NCBI RefSeq assembly: GCF_008831285.2
Contig: NC_045150.1
Span: 12,691,868-12,755,867 of the forward strand
DNA: 64,000 nt
Reading direction: 5' to 3'
Source: Nymphaea colorata
Taxonomy: Eukaryota; Streptophyta; Magnoliopsida; Nymphaeales; Nymphaeaceae
Shown: in pieces, positions 1 through 11,650 of the stretch
Position numbering within the stretch: position 1 is the first letter of the stretch
How the letters are laid out: every line of letters starts with the position of its first letter
Position numbers and translations under genes: made by a program
Notes under the pieces: generated by a model
The model's input: the letters and a program-made list of their open reading frames with translations, nothing else
Told to the model about the DNA's origin: nothing
Databases searched by the model: none

Positions 1-705
1 GCTTTTTGAATTTGTTCTGGGGGGCCCTCTGCCCGCACTCCTACGCCTATTTGAATTTAATATAAAAATAAGCACTCCATAATTTAATTGGTGAATGGAA
101 GAAATTATTTTCTATTTTTGAAGGATAAATTTTCGTCTTAAGTGTCGTTGCTGCAACCTTGTCGTTGAAGACTACAATTTATGGACTCTCTTCGATTTCT
201 CATATGTATTAATAGGTATGTACAGTTTCACTGAGCTCTTTTTCTTTGATGATTGCAGCTAGCTTACGAGGACAACACCATAAAATGGTAGGACTGAGAG
301 CGATTCAAGGTCTCCCTTCACATTATCCTCTTAGTACCTCATGACTAATGAGACCGGATTTTGTTTCAGGATGTTGCTTCTTCAGCTTTCAAACTAATAA
401 CTAAAAATGATATTTTCTCGGTTTGATGTTTCAGGGGCTAGATTCTAGTTACATCCAAGTATTAAACATTTTAGAAATTTTGAAATCTGAAAATTTTCAA
501 CATTCAAAAAGTAAGGATTTCATTGGGTCGAATTCAAATGTCTGATTTATTGAATGTTCATATTTAGATCCGAAATTGCACTTGAATATGAATGGCACCC
601 AGGGAAGACAGAAAATGAACAAATATAACAAAAAGTTCGTAGATGCCCCAAAAGCTATCATGTAACGTAGAAGCCAAATGAAGAGTATGCAGGAATTTGC
701 AGTTA
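1..705. other. Spacer left of the first decayed gene
   Basis: No coding region or RNA gene can be supported here. The stretch is AT-rich with short open frames only. A short plus-strand stretch near 256-290 looks like a spliced mini-exon (a tttgatgattgcag acceptor precedes it), but it matches nothing I recognise and has no partner exons. Confidence 0.5.
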
Positions 706-1894
706 TCAGGCTGACTGACTGCTCAGTGTATGTCCAATGGACATGCTTCTTTCAAACGTTTCAGAAACATTCTTGATATTCGTTACATTTCCTCCAGCAT
801 ATGCAGCATCATCTTTTGTATCAAGACCAGGGAAAAAATTCTTCTCTGGTTCACGATTCACGGTATTGCCTTTGGAAATAGATGACCCCAAAACAACTGA
901 AACAGATTCGCCATCTACATTTCCTCTAGCAAAGGATGGTCTGCGAACATGAGACGATCTTGATGCTGAAACTGATCTTTCAGCAGGGGTGCTTTCACTC
1001 TTGGAATCAGGTGGTTGTTCAAGTTTTTGGCTGTTTCTAGTGGCAACAACAGGTGGAACATCAGGTCTAGAGAACACTTGGCTGCCAGTTGTAGGCTGTA
1101 TCTTTGGCACCTTTTGCTGTATGTCAACATTCTTGATACTTGTTGTATTTCCTTACTATGCCCACCATCATCTTTTGTGTCAACTCCAGGAAAGAAATTC
1201 TAAACTGGTTCTTGATTCAGATCACTACCCTTGGATATAGATGATCCAGAACAACTGACACAGATTCACCATCTACATTTCCTCTGCCATATGATGGTTT
1301 TCGCACATGAGACTTTGACACCAGGACTCTTCTTTCAACAAGTGTGCTTTCAGTTTTAGAGTCAACTGGTTGGTCAGGTTTTTGGTGGTTTCTAGGGATG
1401 ATGACAAGTACAACGACTTGGTTGCTGGCTAAAGACTGAATCTTTGGCATGACATTTCTCTTCAAGGTAGACGAATTGCATGCTGCTGTTGAATTAGAAG
1501 AAGAAACCTTTGGCACATTAGCTAGACCTACACTCTGTGGGGTACGTGGTAGTGTTTCAGCAGCTGCAAATACAAATAAGATTCAAAAATTGTTATCTAA
1601 TGACTGGCAAAGACATAAAGCACAGAAACAAGGCAAACACATAACAATAAGCCATTTTGACCAATGGAGGTGTGGAGAAAAAGTAACAAGTGGCCAAAAG
1701 GTAAGAGGATATCACTTACAATTTGCTGACTGACTAGATTTAATCTCCTTTGCATCTGGATTTGATGGTGGAGAAGATGACTTGGTCTTCATGCTAGAGT
1801 CTAACCGCTGTACAGGTTGGTTTTCCCTTGAATTAGGTTTGGGTTCTGCATGACCATTTTTAGAAACCCCAGCAACCACATAAGGTGCTATGCG
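706..1894 (-). pseudogene. Unrecognised Ser-rich gene fragment with 113-aa internal repeats, copy 1
   Basis: Two exons are visible on the minus strand: 1894-1720, then after an intron with a clean GTAAGT donor and TTTGCAG acceptor, 1563-706, which ends in a TGA at 706-708. They join in frame. The protein is basic and rich in Ser, Pro and Asn, with no membrane span. The last exon holds two copies of a unit of about 113 residues (roughly 1116-1452 and 740-1115) sharing the cores MPKIQ, SHVR(R/K)PS, RGNVDGESVSVVL and FFPG-DTKDD. The upstream unit is broken by a 1-bp loss after SVSVVL, by a TAG at about 1200 and by a further frame change. The downstream unit stays open to the stop. I do not recognise the family; low-complexity Ser-rich plant proteins are a possible relative, but that is a guess. 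The same lesions occur in copy 2, so the breaks precede the duplication. Confidence 0.5.
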
Positions 1895-2364
1895 CTGAAA
1901 ACAATTACATGGTGTCATCAAACTAAAGCAAAATGCTTCATTTACATTGTTGAAGACAATAAGCAGATAAGATGTGAGTGAATCATAACTAATGGACATT
2001 AGTTGCACTCAATTTCAAGGCAAACCAAGATTATGAATATCTTCAATCTTGGGTGCGACCAAAACTTTTACAATTGAGATTAGCCCGCTTTTTATTTGAG
2101 TAACTTAGTGAAGTTGGTCGTTTATTGAAGAGAATATGAAGACAATTAGATGAAAGCTTTTTATAACAAGCAAATTTGACATTTGTATACTGTGGATTCA
2201 ATGGTAATGCAAAACTATATGTCGAATCAAAATTCAACTAATTACGAAATCCTTTTGCCAAAAAGAAAAAAGTTAATTGTAACCAATCGAATTGGAAATA
2301 ATTGAAGAAATGTCCGGATGTTGTCGACGTTCATACGGTGCATTGCTGACTCGTTCTTCACCAG

Positions 2365-2592
2365 TTTGCTAAATTTATCTGCCCACATGGTTTTTTTTTT
2401 CTTTTTCTTTCTTCTCATATGTTTGCTAAATTTATCTGCCCTCATGGTTTTTTTCTTTTTCTTTTTCTTTCTTCTCATATGTTTGCTAAATTTATCTGCC
2501 CTCATTGTTTTTTTCTTTTTCTTTTTCTTTCTTCTCATATGTTTGCTAAATTTATCTGCCCTCATGGTTTTTTTCTTTCTTTTTCTGCCTAC
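2365..2592. repeat. 60-bp minisatellite, four units
   Basis: Units start at 2365, 2422, 2482 and 2542. Each contains tttgctaaatttatctgccc, then a catgg and a run of T with interspersed C, then ttctcatatg. The last three units keep a 60-bp register. The equivalent array in copy 2 has three units. Confidence 0.9.
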
Positions 2593-3119
2593 AAATCCTT
2601 TTGTTCGCAACAATGGACTTCTAGTGCCTTGATAATCTCAAATTTAGTAATAAAATTGAAAAATTTCTATTAAAATGCGCCGGACTGTCTTTTCAAGTAA
2701 ACGGACAGTGAACCACAGAGATATATTCAGAAGACGACAACTCTAGAAATGTGAGGCAATGATTACTATGGAAATATACAAGCGTCAGCTTATGGAATAC
2801 TATCCAGCATTATATGTCCCTCCATTCTGGATTGGATTTTCCATCCTAAAGATTGTTGTTCACAAACAAGTATGACGTCTCTTTTGCTAGCTATTTTGAT
2901 CCTGATTCATGCAGTGAATTCTGAATGCAGTGAATTCTGGAAGCAGTATAGTTAATGAGAAGCATGGTTTTTGCAGAACTTATCCAAGAGTACCTCCAGT
3001 TAACATTCAGTTGCCTTAACATTTGATATTTTTTTATTTTTGGTCATTTTGCGATTCTTTGCATCTCAATTTCTAGATAATGTTCTTTTGCATTTCTGAT
3101 CTTTTGTTGCGTGGCCCAG

Positions 3120-6052
3120 AGTGAAGACGGTGATACAATCGACTGCGTGGATAGCTGCAGCCAACCTGCCCTTGATCGTCCATCCTTGAGAAATCGCACT
3201 ATCCAGGTCCACACCTCAATCTTTCTTCCTTCATGATTGTCAGCTCTCGTATTGTCATAGAGGGTGACGTCGTGTTACTCTATGCCCACCCCATCTGTTA
3301 AATCTAGTGCTTTTCAGAGATCTTGGCACGAATGCGTCTATCAAGAACCAAGGTCAGTTTGGTTGTGTTGATTCTGCAGATTGTTCACAAACAAGTATGG
3401 CATCAATCGTGTCCATGCTGGACTTGTAAACAATCGAAAGTGTCTGCCCCTTAATTATGATAGCCCTGCATCTCTCTCTCTCTCTCTCTTTCTCGTTGAT
3501 CCTATTTCTGTCAAAGTACTAGCAGCAGAAGCTTTATTTTCATGGCAACTTGTTGCAGATGAGGCCTAGCCTCTACCCAGAAGGTATGGCCGTTCGAGAG
3601 AGCCATGATTCAAGTGGCAAACACTGTCAAGTCCGACAAATGAGTGGAAGCTGCCCCGATGGCACAGTTCCTATCCTGAGGCGCACCATGCTCCTATCTG
3701 AAGAGCACCAGAACTTTTACACCTATGCCAGCAAAAGTTTCATCGGAAAGCACTCCAGCACCATTTTCAATCCTAACTCTACAAGGTCACTGCCTCTTCT
3801 TAATGCAAGCCACAAGGTAAAACATGCTTCTTGAAATGCATGCTTAAGGGCTTACTTGCTCTCCTGCATATGAAAATTGTTCAATATTGATGAACCATCT
3901 GCGTTGATCGACCAGCATGCTCCTGTTCACGTCGATGGCGGCCCGTATTTGGGCAACTTTCAACGTCTGAAGACCACAGGTCGGAACACGCGATGATTCG
4001 AGCGCATCGAAACTTGTGGTTATCAAGAATTCAGAGTACCTTCTGGCTACCAGCCTTGAAGCAGGATGGATAGTATGTTCTCCAATGTATTCACCTCTTC
4101 AGCTGGAATAAGAAAGCGCAGGTTACCAAGGCCAACATACTTGTTAAAATGGATGACTCCGTATTTATTTCCGTAGCCAATGTTGAGAATCGTCAACTGA
4201 AAAGCTCTTTCAATCGACAGCGCTAATTCTGCAATTAAACTATGCCCTTATCCTGCATTGGGTGCAAAATTTATTGTTGGGATTTTGTCACAAAGAAAAT
4301 GGGTATGTTGCACAGAGAGAGAGAGAGAGAGCACCTAAGCAAACAGATGTTGCATCGGTGAATCCACTTGTTGGGGAACGCAAACATAATTACTTGCTTC
4401 CTTATACACAGTTAGATCAGAGAACTTTTTTCATCCAAGTGAGGAATGGTAAGAGTTACTTTGATCCAAGGTCTTGGAAGTTGCACTTGGACCTAAAGAT
4501 TTTCCCTTAGTAGTAGTTGAATTCAGTTTACTCCTTGCTTTGCCAGTTATTGAATTTTAATGGTATGGCCGTATGGCCACAACTTATTGGCGACACAGAG
4601 ACACGCCTATTCAGCTATTGGACGCTAAGCTGGCTCTCTCGTCTTCAGCGGAGTCTTGATGTTGGAATTTAGATGAAGAAAACATCGCCATTAGAATAGG
4701 AAAGGATATCTTAACCACAGAAAAACAGAAGAAAAAACAGAAAAGTCCTGCAGAGAGCTAATTTTGACTTGCACTTGTTCCTACAGACGGATGGCTATCG
4801 TTCAGTGGGCTGCTATGACCTTCGCCCTGGTTCTGTACAAGTGAGCAAAACTGTGGGTCTTGGTGCTGCCATCCATCCTGTTCCTACATATGGTGGCACC
4901 CAATATGAAGCAATCTTTGAGATATTTAAGCTATGCAGATTTCTCATATGGTTTTGCAGGTTCTCTCATCAGCACATTAGCCTTAGCAGGAAACAATAAA
5001 TGTATAATTTCTTTAGGGGGCATTTGGCAATAAAACCAGTAACAAACAATTTCATTGGCAAGATTGATTTAGATTTATAAAACGCTGTAACATAGTGTTT
5101 CATGAATTTGCCTCTAACTTTTGGAGTAAATTCATGGAGCAATTTGTTATGGTTTCCATTGGCAATCAACTGTATAGGTCTGAAAATTTAAATATGCATT
5201 AGTATATATATACCCAGTTTTCTTCGAATACTTTAAAACACATTGTTATATGTCCAAGGCTGCAAGTACACTTTTAAGGCATTTGACTTAAAAATGGCTC
5301 CTATTTCAAATGCTGTTTAGATAATGAAATTTCTAAAAGTGAAAGTGTAACAATAAAGTTCTAGAATAGCTTATCAAGTGTCTCCTGTCTAAGATTTTTT
5401 GGTAAAAAGATACCTACCGATATGTGCTTCAGTCTCTGAGCAACTTAATACCTTGAAACTTAGCTAATAGATCTCTTTGTATGAAGAGTTGGATGTTAAT
5501 ATAACAAATGGTTATCTGTTTTTCTCATTTTCTCCAAAAATATGAAATAATGTATGTTTTCAAAATCTGCCATGAAATTTAGCACACGCACACACGCATA
5601 TATATATATATATATAGGGAGAGAGAGAGAAGAGCGATCGTTTTGTTAGTTCAATGATAGAACTAAAGAGTTATGAACAAGATCAAAAGACAGGAAACTG
5701 GTGTTTCCTGTTTCAGACGGAACTAGTTGGCTACGGGCCAGGAACGATAGTTCCAAGGTTATCGGAAAGTGAGAAAACATGACTTGGGAAGGAGAAGTCT
5801 GCCACCCCGGCGGTGGTCGTACAGCCATGGACATGGGAAGCGGCCATTTCTCCGAGGAAGGACATGGAAAAACAAGCTATTTCCACAGTATAAAAGTTGT
5901 TGATACCGCCAACATTGCAGAGATTTGAGAGGTCTCATCCCTGCAGTAATTCGGCCCGAGTGCTATGATTGAAAGACCTCGGCAATCAAGGTGGCAACGT
6001 GAACCGTGCTTTCCTCTATGGTGGTCCAGGTATTAATCCGAACTGCCAATAG
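3120..6052 (+). pseudogene. Neprosin (DUF239) family pseudogene, copy 1
   Basis: Neprosin proteins are secreted plant glutamic peptidase-like proteins with an N-terminal activation peptide and a C-terminal neprosin domain. Five exons can be followed: 3120-3206 (IDCVDSCSQPA, LRNRTIQ), 3559-3816 (MRPSLYPEG, SGSCPDGTVPI, the activation-peptide core), 3916-about 4066 (HAPVHVDGGPYLG), 4797-4930 (TDGYRSVGCYDLRPG, GLGAAIHPVPTYGG) and about 5681-6052 (TGNW, GTIVPRLSESEKT, MGSGHFSEEGHGK, NRAFLYGGPG, then a TAG). Splice sites are mostly canonical. The signal-peptide exon is absent. Lesions are a TGA at 3968-3970 where the family usually has Trp, an 8-bp deletion relative to copy 2 near 3955, a TGA in frame after SEKT, a TGA after TANIAEI, and at least two frame changes in the last exon. 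Exon 4 lacks a GT donor. It is clearly non-functional. Family assignment is secure; catalytic residues were not mapped. Confidence 0.85.
5596..5633. repeat. AT/GA microsatellite in the neprosin pseudogene
   Basis: A short AT run is followed by a GA run just upstream of the last neprosin exon. The same compound microsatellite is longer in copy 2 (58877-58922), as expected for slippage between duplicate copies. Confidence 0.85.
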
Positions 6053-6970
6053 AAGTTACAAAGCCATGCAATGCAGTAAAGAAGCTTGCAAGCTCAAATT
6101 GGCATAATTTGCAGAAAAGATGTATTAAAGCTAGCAGTACATCAACCTGATTACTTCAATGTTTGTAAGCCAACTAGCAGCATGTCCCGTTGGTTCAGTG
6201 AAGTGTAAGTCCATTCCATGGAATAAAGATTCTTTTTATTTCCAGAGAGTTATTCAAATACAAGTCTGATACTCCCCACAAAAGGAAGAAATACATCCCT
6301 GGCAGTTAACAAAATTCAATTAATTCAAAAAAGATAAGGTAAGTAAGTTGGCGTTTATGATCTTGGTTTATGAACATTATACTACTGATTAGGCGTTTGC
6401 AATTCATTTACCCAACTCGACGACCAGCAGATATGTTGAGTTTATTGCAAATATTAGATTAAAAAACTGCTTGAAATGCTACACGTCCTCATGTGATTGC
6501 AGAGAATACACGAACAACGGTGCGTGCGCGCTGTGCCTCCTTCACTAGGCAAATTGTGCTTACGAGAAAGAGAGAATGGAATGTCAATGTGTAGTCAAAG
6601 AAGAATAACATGACCTTAAATTAAAGAATAAAATGGCATTAGATTTCTTATGAGAGGGGAGTTCACTAAGATTTGCGGTATGCCCAGAACTGCAGTTTTC
6701 CAAATACATCATTGTAGCTTGTTGTATGCCCAAAACATCCTTGATCACCTTAACTTCAAACTCAACGGGAATGGACAAAATTAGAAAAACTTAAAAGAAC
6801 TCCAACTTCAGCCACATGGGCTTACCCAGTAAGATTCTTCAGCAGCAAAAGCCTCGTGGGCTAGCTAAATGGCCACGACATTAGAGAGCAATTCCGGAGG
6901 TGGCTGTCCATCCGTCGTTCTTTCATCGCTGCTGCTGCCACCACTGCTGGCGGCTGGTGCTAAAGAAGTT
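6053..6970. other. Spacer between neprosin pseudogene and copia element
   Basis: No gene recognised. It has only short open frames, no tandem array and no recognisable element ends before the copia target-site duplication at 6971-6975. Confidence 0.5.
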
Positions 6971-6975
6971 AATAA

Positions 6976-7488
6976 TGTGAGAAAGAAGAATTAAGGAAGA
7001 AGAAGAAGAAGATTTTACGTGGTTCAGTGTAAATTCACCTACGTCCACGAGAGGGGGTCCTTCCACACTATGTGGTGGAGAGGTTTTCCACTATTTATAA
7101 TGCTTACACGTTAGGCTTCTCCTTGATCTTAGGAGAGATTACATCCTTATCATAATTGCTCTTATGAGCTGTACAAGAATCTTTAATATGATTGTCGGTT
7201 TTAGATTGACTTGCTTTGTTGTGCTGTTGCATCTCTGGATCGCCATCTTCCTTAACCGACGTACTCTTCCTTGAATGAATCTTCCCCAAATCATTATGAA
7301 TATCCATAGCTATCTTGCCTTTATTATCTCTTGCATTAATATCCAACGTAATCCCATTAATATCCAATGCAATATGTGGCCTGGCTGATTTGGCCTTGGT
7401 TGTAACCGACGCAATCTGCGATCTTGCCAATTGGTGATTATCCTCATCCGTTTCACTTGCCAATTGGTGATTATCCTTATCCATTTCA
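6976..7488 (-). repeat. Copia 3' LTR (513 bp)
   Basis: In element orientation it begins TGAAATGG and ends CTCACA. It has 21 bp more than the 5' LTR, next to a local duplication of ccaattggtgattatcc. The pol reading frame stays open across the purine tract and through most of this LTR, to about 7104. Confidence 0.93.
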
Positions 7489-8642
7489 TCCCCCCTCAAA
7501 CTGGGTGGGGCTTTAGTGAGGCCCAGTTTGGCGCGAAGTGTATTGAAAGAATGGCTTGACAGTGCCTTGATAAATATATCAGCTAGTTGTTGGGAGGAAG
7601 ACACAAAATGCGTAGTAAGCTATCTAAGCGCAACCTTTTCACGAAGGAAGTGATAATCTAATTTGACATGTTTCATTCGAGAGTGAAAAACTGGCTTAAT
7701 AGAAACCTGTAGTGCAGACATATTATCACAATATAAGGTAGGTGCAGAGGCCAAGTATATTCCAAGATCTTTCAAAATATATGATATCGACGTAAGTTCA
7801 GCGGCTGCAGATGCCATAGATCGATACTCAGCTTCAGTCATCGATCGAGCAACAATAGGCTGTTTCTTAGCGGTCCAAGAGATGCAATTTGTTCTGATGA
7901 AAGTGCAATAACCGGTAGTAGAGCGTCGAGTGTCTAGACATCCTGCCCAGTCAGAATCAAAGAAAGCATGAAGCCGAAAATCCTTCTGAGGAGAAAGAAT
8001 ATAGCCATCAGAAATGGTGCCATGAATGTAGCAAAGTATACGCTTCACAAGTTGGAAATGACTATTCTTTGGTGTCTGCATATACTGGCTGACATAATTA
8101 ACACTGAACGATATGTCAGGTCGAGTAAACGTCAAGTATTGTAGTCCTCCAACTAGACTCCGAAATAAAGTTGGATCCAAAAATAGTTTATCATCACTAG
8201 GAGGTTGATAGTGTTGAATCAAAGGAGTGATGACATGTTTGCAGCCGAGCAGTTTTGCACGTTCGAGTAGACTAAATGCGTATCGCTTTTGATTTAAGAA
8301 TAGTCCAGAACGGGTTTGAACAACTTCTATACCCAAAAAATGATGAAGGTATCCAAGATCTTTCATGGCAAATTCAGTACTAAGCTCATTGACAAACTGT
8401 TGAAGAAGGATGTTGCTCCCTGTTAATATGATGTCATCAACATAGAGGAGGAGAAATATAGTACCTTGGGCTTCTCGATAGATGAAGAGAGAGGAACCAG
8501 AGATGCTTGTATAAAACCCTTTTGTCAATAAGAATGAACCAAAGCGATCATACCAAGCTCGAGGGGCCTGGTGAAGTCCATAAAGTGCTCGATGAAGGCG
8601 ACAGACATGTGTTGGTTTGGACGTATCAACGAACCCTGGAGG
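7104..8642 (-). pseudogene. Copia reverse transcriptase (C-terminal part) and RNase H
   Basis: Downstream of the TAG at 8643-8645 the frame continues with the second half of reverse transcriptase. The catalytic YVDD is intact at 8433-8444, followed by the copia connection motifs RPDISF and YIHGT. RNase H follows, with DSDWAGC, RRSTTGY, SMTEAEY and CDN recognisable. A TAG at 7620-7622 interrupts the frame shortly before the usual copia tail QLADIFIKAL. After that tail the frame runs uninterrupted across the purine tract into the 3' LTR, ending at 7104. That extension is hydrophilic and of no recognised family, so it may be non-coding. Confidence 0.85.
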
Positions 8643-10577
8643 CTATTCAATAAAAACTGTTTGATCTAAGTTGCCATGGAGGAATGCATTTTTGACGTCC
8701 AGCTGCCTGATGTCCCAATTGTTGGTTAATGTCGTAGCCGGTTTGATAACAGGAGAAAATGTTTCCATAAAATCAATGCCGGGAATTTGATTGAACCCGC
8801 GAGCGACGAGTCTGGCCTTCAAGCATTCCAAAGTACCATTGCTTTTCAATTTTGTTTTAAAAACCCAGCGTGTACTTACCACATTCATGTTTGGCTGCCA
8901 AGGAACGAGAGTCCAAGTCTTACAGTGGTGGAGGGCATTTAGTTCTTCTTTCATTGTTGCCACCCAACCATCATGCATTAAGGCATCTTTCACCGTTTTG
9001 GGTTCTAGTGGAATACTCACAGTGAAAAAATATCGAGGATTGGGCTTGGTAACACCAGCCTTTGCTCGAGTAAGCATGGCATGAGAATTTGATGAAGTAT
9101 GAATGGACTCGTCATGTGCTTCCCCTGTTGTATCAGCATTTGGAGATAACTCAGCTGGTGTGAGAATTTGACTTTCTTGATGTAAGGGCTCATCACACAA
9201 AGACATCAATTCTCCTGCAGTTGGTTGATGCATGGGGGATGCATGAACGTCCGAGATAGCCAAACTAGTTGTTGATGCCTCTTGAGTTGGAATCTCTTCA
9301 TGATGCATACAAGCAGAAGTATCATAAGAGTCAACATGTTGCGTACCAGGCAAGTTAGTAACATCATGAGAAGGCTCTGTCCAATCATTGAAGGTGGCAG
9401 GATGTAGCTGTTGTTCAACCTTTGAGAATAATATTCCAAGCTTGTGATAAGGGAAATAAGCTTCATCAAATACTACATGTCGTGAGATATATACTCGACC
9501 AGTAGGAGGATATAAACATCGATAGCCTTTATGAATAGAACTATACCCCAAAAAGGCACATGGTAATGATCTTGGCTCAAATTTATGTTTGGCATAATCT
9601 CTCAAGTAAGGAAAACAACGACTCCCAAATATATGAAGACAAGAATAATTTGGTTTCATTCCAAACACACACTCAAAAGGTGATTTCATATGCAAGGTGG
9701 GAGTAGGAAGCCGATTGATCAACCACGCAGCCGTTAAGAAGGCATCGACCCAATATTTCATGGGTATGTGAGAGTGGAACATCATGGTGGGGCCTAATTC
9801 AACGATGGACCGGTGACGCCGTTCAGCCAACCCATTTTGTGGTGGCGTTTTGGGGCATGACTTAATATGTTGAATGCCATTATTTCGCAAATAAATTGCT
9901 AAGATACGGCTATTAAATTCACCCCCTTCATCAGTCTGAAAAGTTTTTAACTTTGTCCCAAATTTTCGTTCAACTAATTTATGGAAATCCATAAATACTT
10001 GACAAAGTTCAGATTTGTGCTGGAGATGATACAACCAAACAAATCTTGTAGCCTCGTCAACAAATATAGCATAAAATTGAAATTTTTGTGAAGACATGAT
10101 AGGGGCTAGTCCCCATAAATCACAATGAACATGTTCAAGAAAAATTTGAGAATGATCTTCTACTGGAAGGAATGGCAACCGACACATCTTGGTGATTTGA
10201 CAACCAGAACAAATTCCCATTCTTGATTGAGGTCCACTCACCTCAATGTTATTTTTGCTAACAAGAAAATCAACTATCTGACGATGAGGATGGCCCAAAC
10301 GTTGATGCCATGTCTCTTTATTTGCTGATTGAAATCTACTCGAAAAGAAAACTGCATGTTGTTGATCCTTGGATGTCTATTGGAATGCATAAAGATCTCC
10401 AGCTCTACTGCCCGATGCTATCAGTCGGTTGTTCCTCTTGTCCTTAACAAAAAACCCATCAGCAGAGAATTGAAAAACATATGGATATTCAGATGTTAAC
10501 TGGCTGACTGAGACTAAATTCTTCTTAATTTGAGGCACAACTAGCACGTTGTTGAGAACAAGACGTCTTTCCTCGTT
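8643..10577 (-). pseudogene. Copia integrase and N-terminal reverse transcriptase
   Basis: The segment runs from the gag-pre-integrase zinc region (HQRLGHPH followed by CSGC) through the integrase core. The three catalytic acidic residues are visible in HCDLWG, TDEGGEF and NGLAERR. After a variable Ser/Thr/His-rich linker comes the start of reverse transcriptase: TRWVFKTK, KARLVARGF, DFMETFSPV and QLDVKNAFLHG. A few codons normally found between the last two motifs seem to be missing. Stops lie at 10578-10580, 10377-10379 and 8643-8645, with no frameshift between them. Family assignment is secure. Confidence 0.87.
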
Positions 10578-11603
10578 TTAAATATCAGTATTTCCAATAT
10601 GAGTAACATTCAACTTTTCACCATTTCCTACCATAATTTGATCATTACCATGATACTGAGTAAAGTTTGTAAGGTTACCTGGATCAGATGTTATATGTGT
10701 GGATGCGCCTGTATCGGGAAACCACTTGTTATCTTGACTGTCGGCTACCTTCATTGCTGCCAAAGCATGTTGAACTTCTTGCGCTTGAAAGGCGTGATTG
10801 AATCGGTGCCAGCAATTGGCAGCATTGTGATTCAATTTGTGGCAGATTTGACAACGAACACCTTTGTCCTTACTTTGGTTCTCTCCTTGCCCTCCATTTC
10901 TGTTTTGGTTTGACTGAAATCGTCCACCACCTTGGACTGCTTGTCCTCCACCTTGGGCTGCCTGTATGAACTCTCGCCCTTTTGAGTTAAAAAACTGATT
11001 CTTGTTTGTTCTAAACTTGGAGTTTGAATACTTTTTGCTGTAAAACGCAACCTGCTGGCTGGTTTCTTCATGATACATGCTTCGCATAGTTTCATGACTT
11101 TGAAGTAAAGCTACTACGTCCATGTAAGATGGCGTTGGGGGTTTCATCATAGTGGTGGTAAAGGACTCGTATTCCTGTCCCAATCCACTGAGAAGCCAAA
11201 AGACTTTGGAATGATCTTCTATAGGCTTGCCTATGGCTGCAAGCTCGTCACAAATTTTCTTGAATCCACAGATGTAATCAGCAATAGATAAGCTTCTTTT
11301 CTTATAAGTCTGAAGTTTTTGCATAAGCAAGTGTTGCCTCTCTTGACATTTATGAGAAAAATGTGTCATGAGAGTATTCCATGCCTCTTTAGACGTCTGA
11401 AGGCCAATAATCGTGCCCATGACCTCTTCTGCGAGAGTGCCGGTGATCCATCCACGCAATAGTCGATCTGATTTTCGCCATGCTTGATAGATTGGATTCA
11501 CTCGTTCCTCCACCGTACCATCTTCCTTGGTACACTTGATTGTGGGTTTAGGTGCAGCCGTCTCTCCTTCAATAAACTCAGAGAAGCCATTGAGAAAATA
11601 CAA
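10578..11603 (-). pseudogene. Copia gag and protease, 5'-truncated
   Basis: This encodes a UBN2-type retrotransposon gag of about 340 codons. The zinc knuckle (C-x2-C-x4-H-x4-C) falls near 10810-10851. The retropepsin active site reads DTGAS, close to the end of the segment. Only about 40 bases separate the primer-binding site from this open frame, the frame has no ATG at its start, and the recognisable homology begins within gag. The first several dozen gag residues and the 5' leader therefore appear to have been deleted. An in-frame TAA at 10578-10580 ends the segment just after the protease core. Confidence 0.85.
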
Positions 11604-11630
11604 AAAACTTGAAGAGACTCACGGCCCAAG

Positions 11631-11650
11631 ACCCTATTGCTCTGATACCA
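11631..11650 (-). other. Copia primer-binding site
   Basis: Read on the minus strand, the bases next to the 5' LTR are TGGTATCAGAGCAATAGGG. This matches the 3' end of plant initiator methionine tRNA, the usual primer of plant copia elements. It is a primer site, not a tRNA gene. Confidence 0.85.

Larger units (their letters stand above)
867..5674 (+). repeat. Segmental duplication, copy 1
   Basis: This block recurs in the same orientation at 53338-58967. Identity by eye is about 99%: I counted about 20 substitutions over about 2.5 kb of the neprosin half. Differences include one minisatellite unit (four here, three there), an 8-bp deletion here near 3955, and an 866-bp TRIM insertion in the other copy. 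The left breakpoint lies inside the last exon of the unknown gene. The right end is only apparent, because the other copy is cut there by a gypsy element; homology may continue past that element outside the window. Confidence 0.95.

Noticed and set aside
256-290. Apparent mini-exon after a tttgatgattgcag acceptor
   Set aside because: Too short to assign, with no companion exons or recognisable protein match.
2365-2592. CRISPR-like regularly spaced repeats
   Set aside because: Units are contiguous with no unique spacers, and the genome is a plant's.
2242-2613. Minus-strand frame with repeated Lys-rich units (KHMRRKKKKKKK)
   Set aside because: It is only a translation of the 60-bp T-rich minisatellite; unit number differs between duplicates.
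4262-4510. 82-codon frame conserved in both duplicate copies (57539-57787)
   Set aside because: It lies in a neprosin intron, includes a GA microsatellite, and is conserved only because the whole segment was recently copied.
11641-11650. Possible tRNA-Met fragment (TGGTATCAGA)
   Set aside because: It abuts an LTR and is the primer-binding site of the copia element; no cloverleaf around it. The same holds at 55691.
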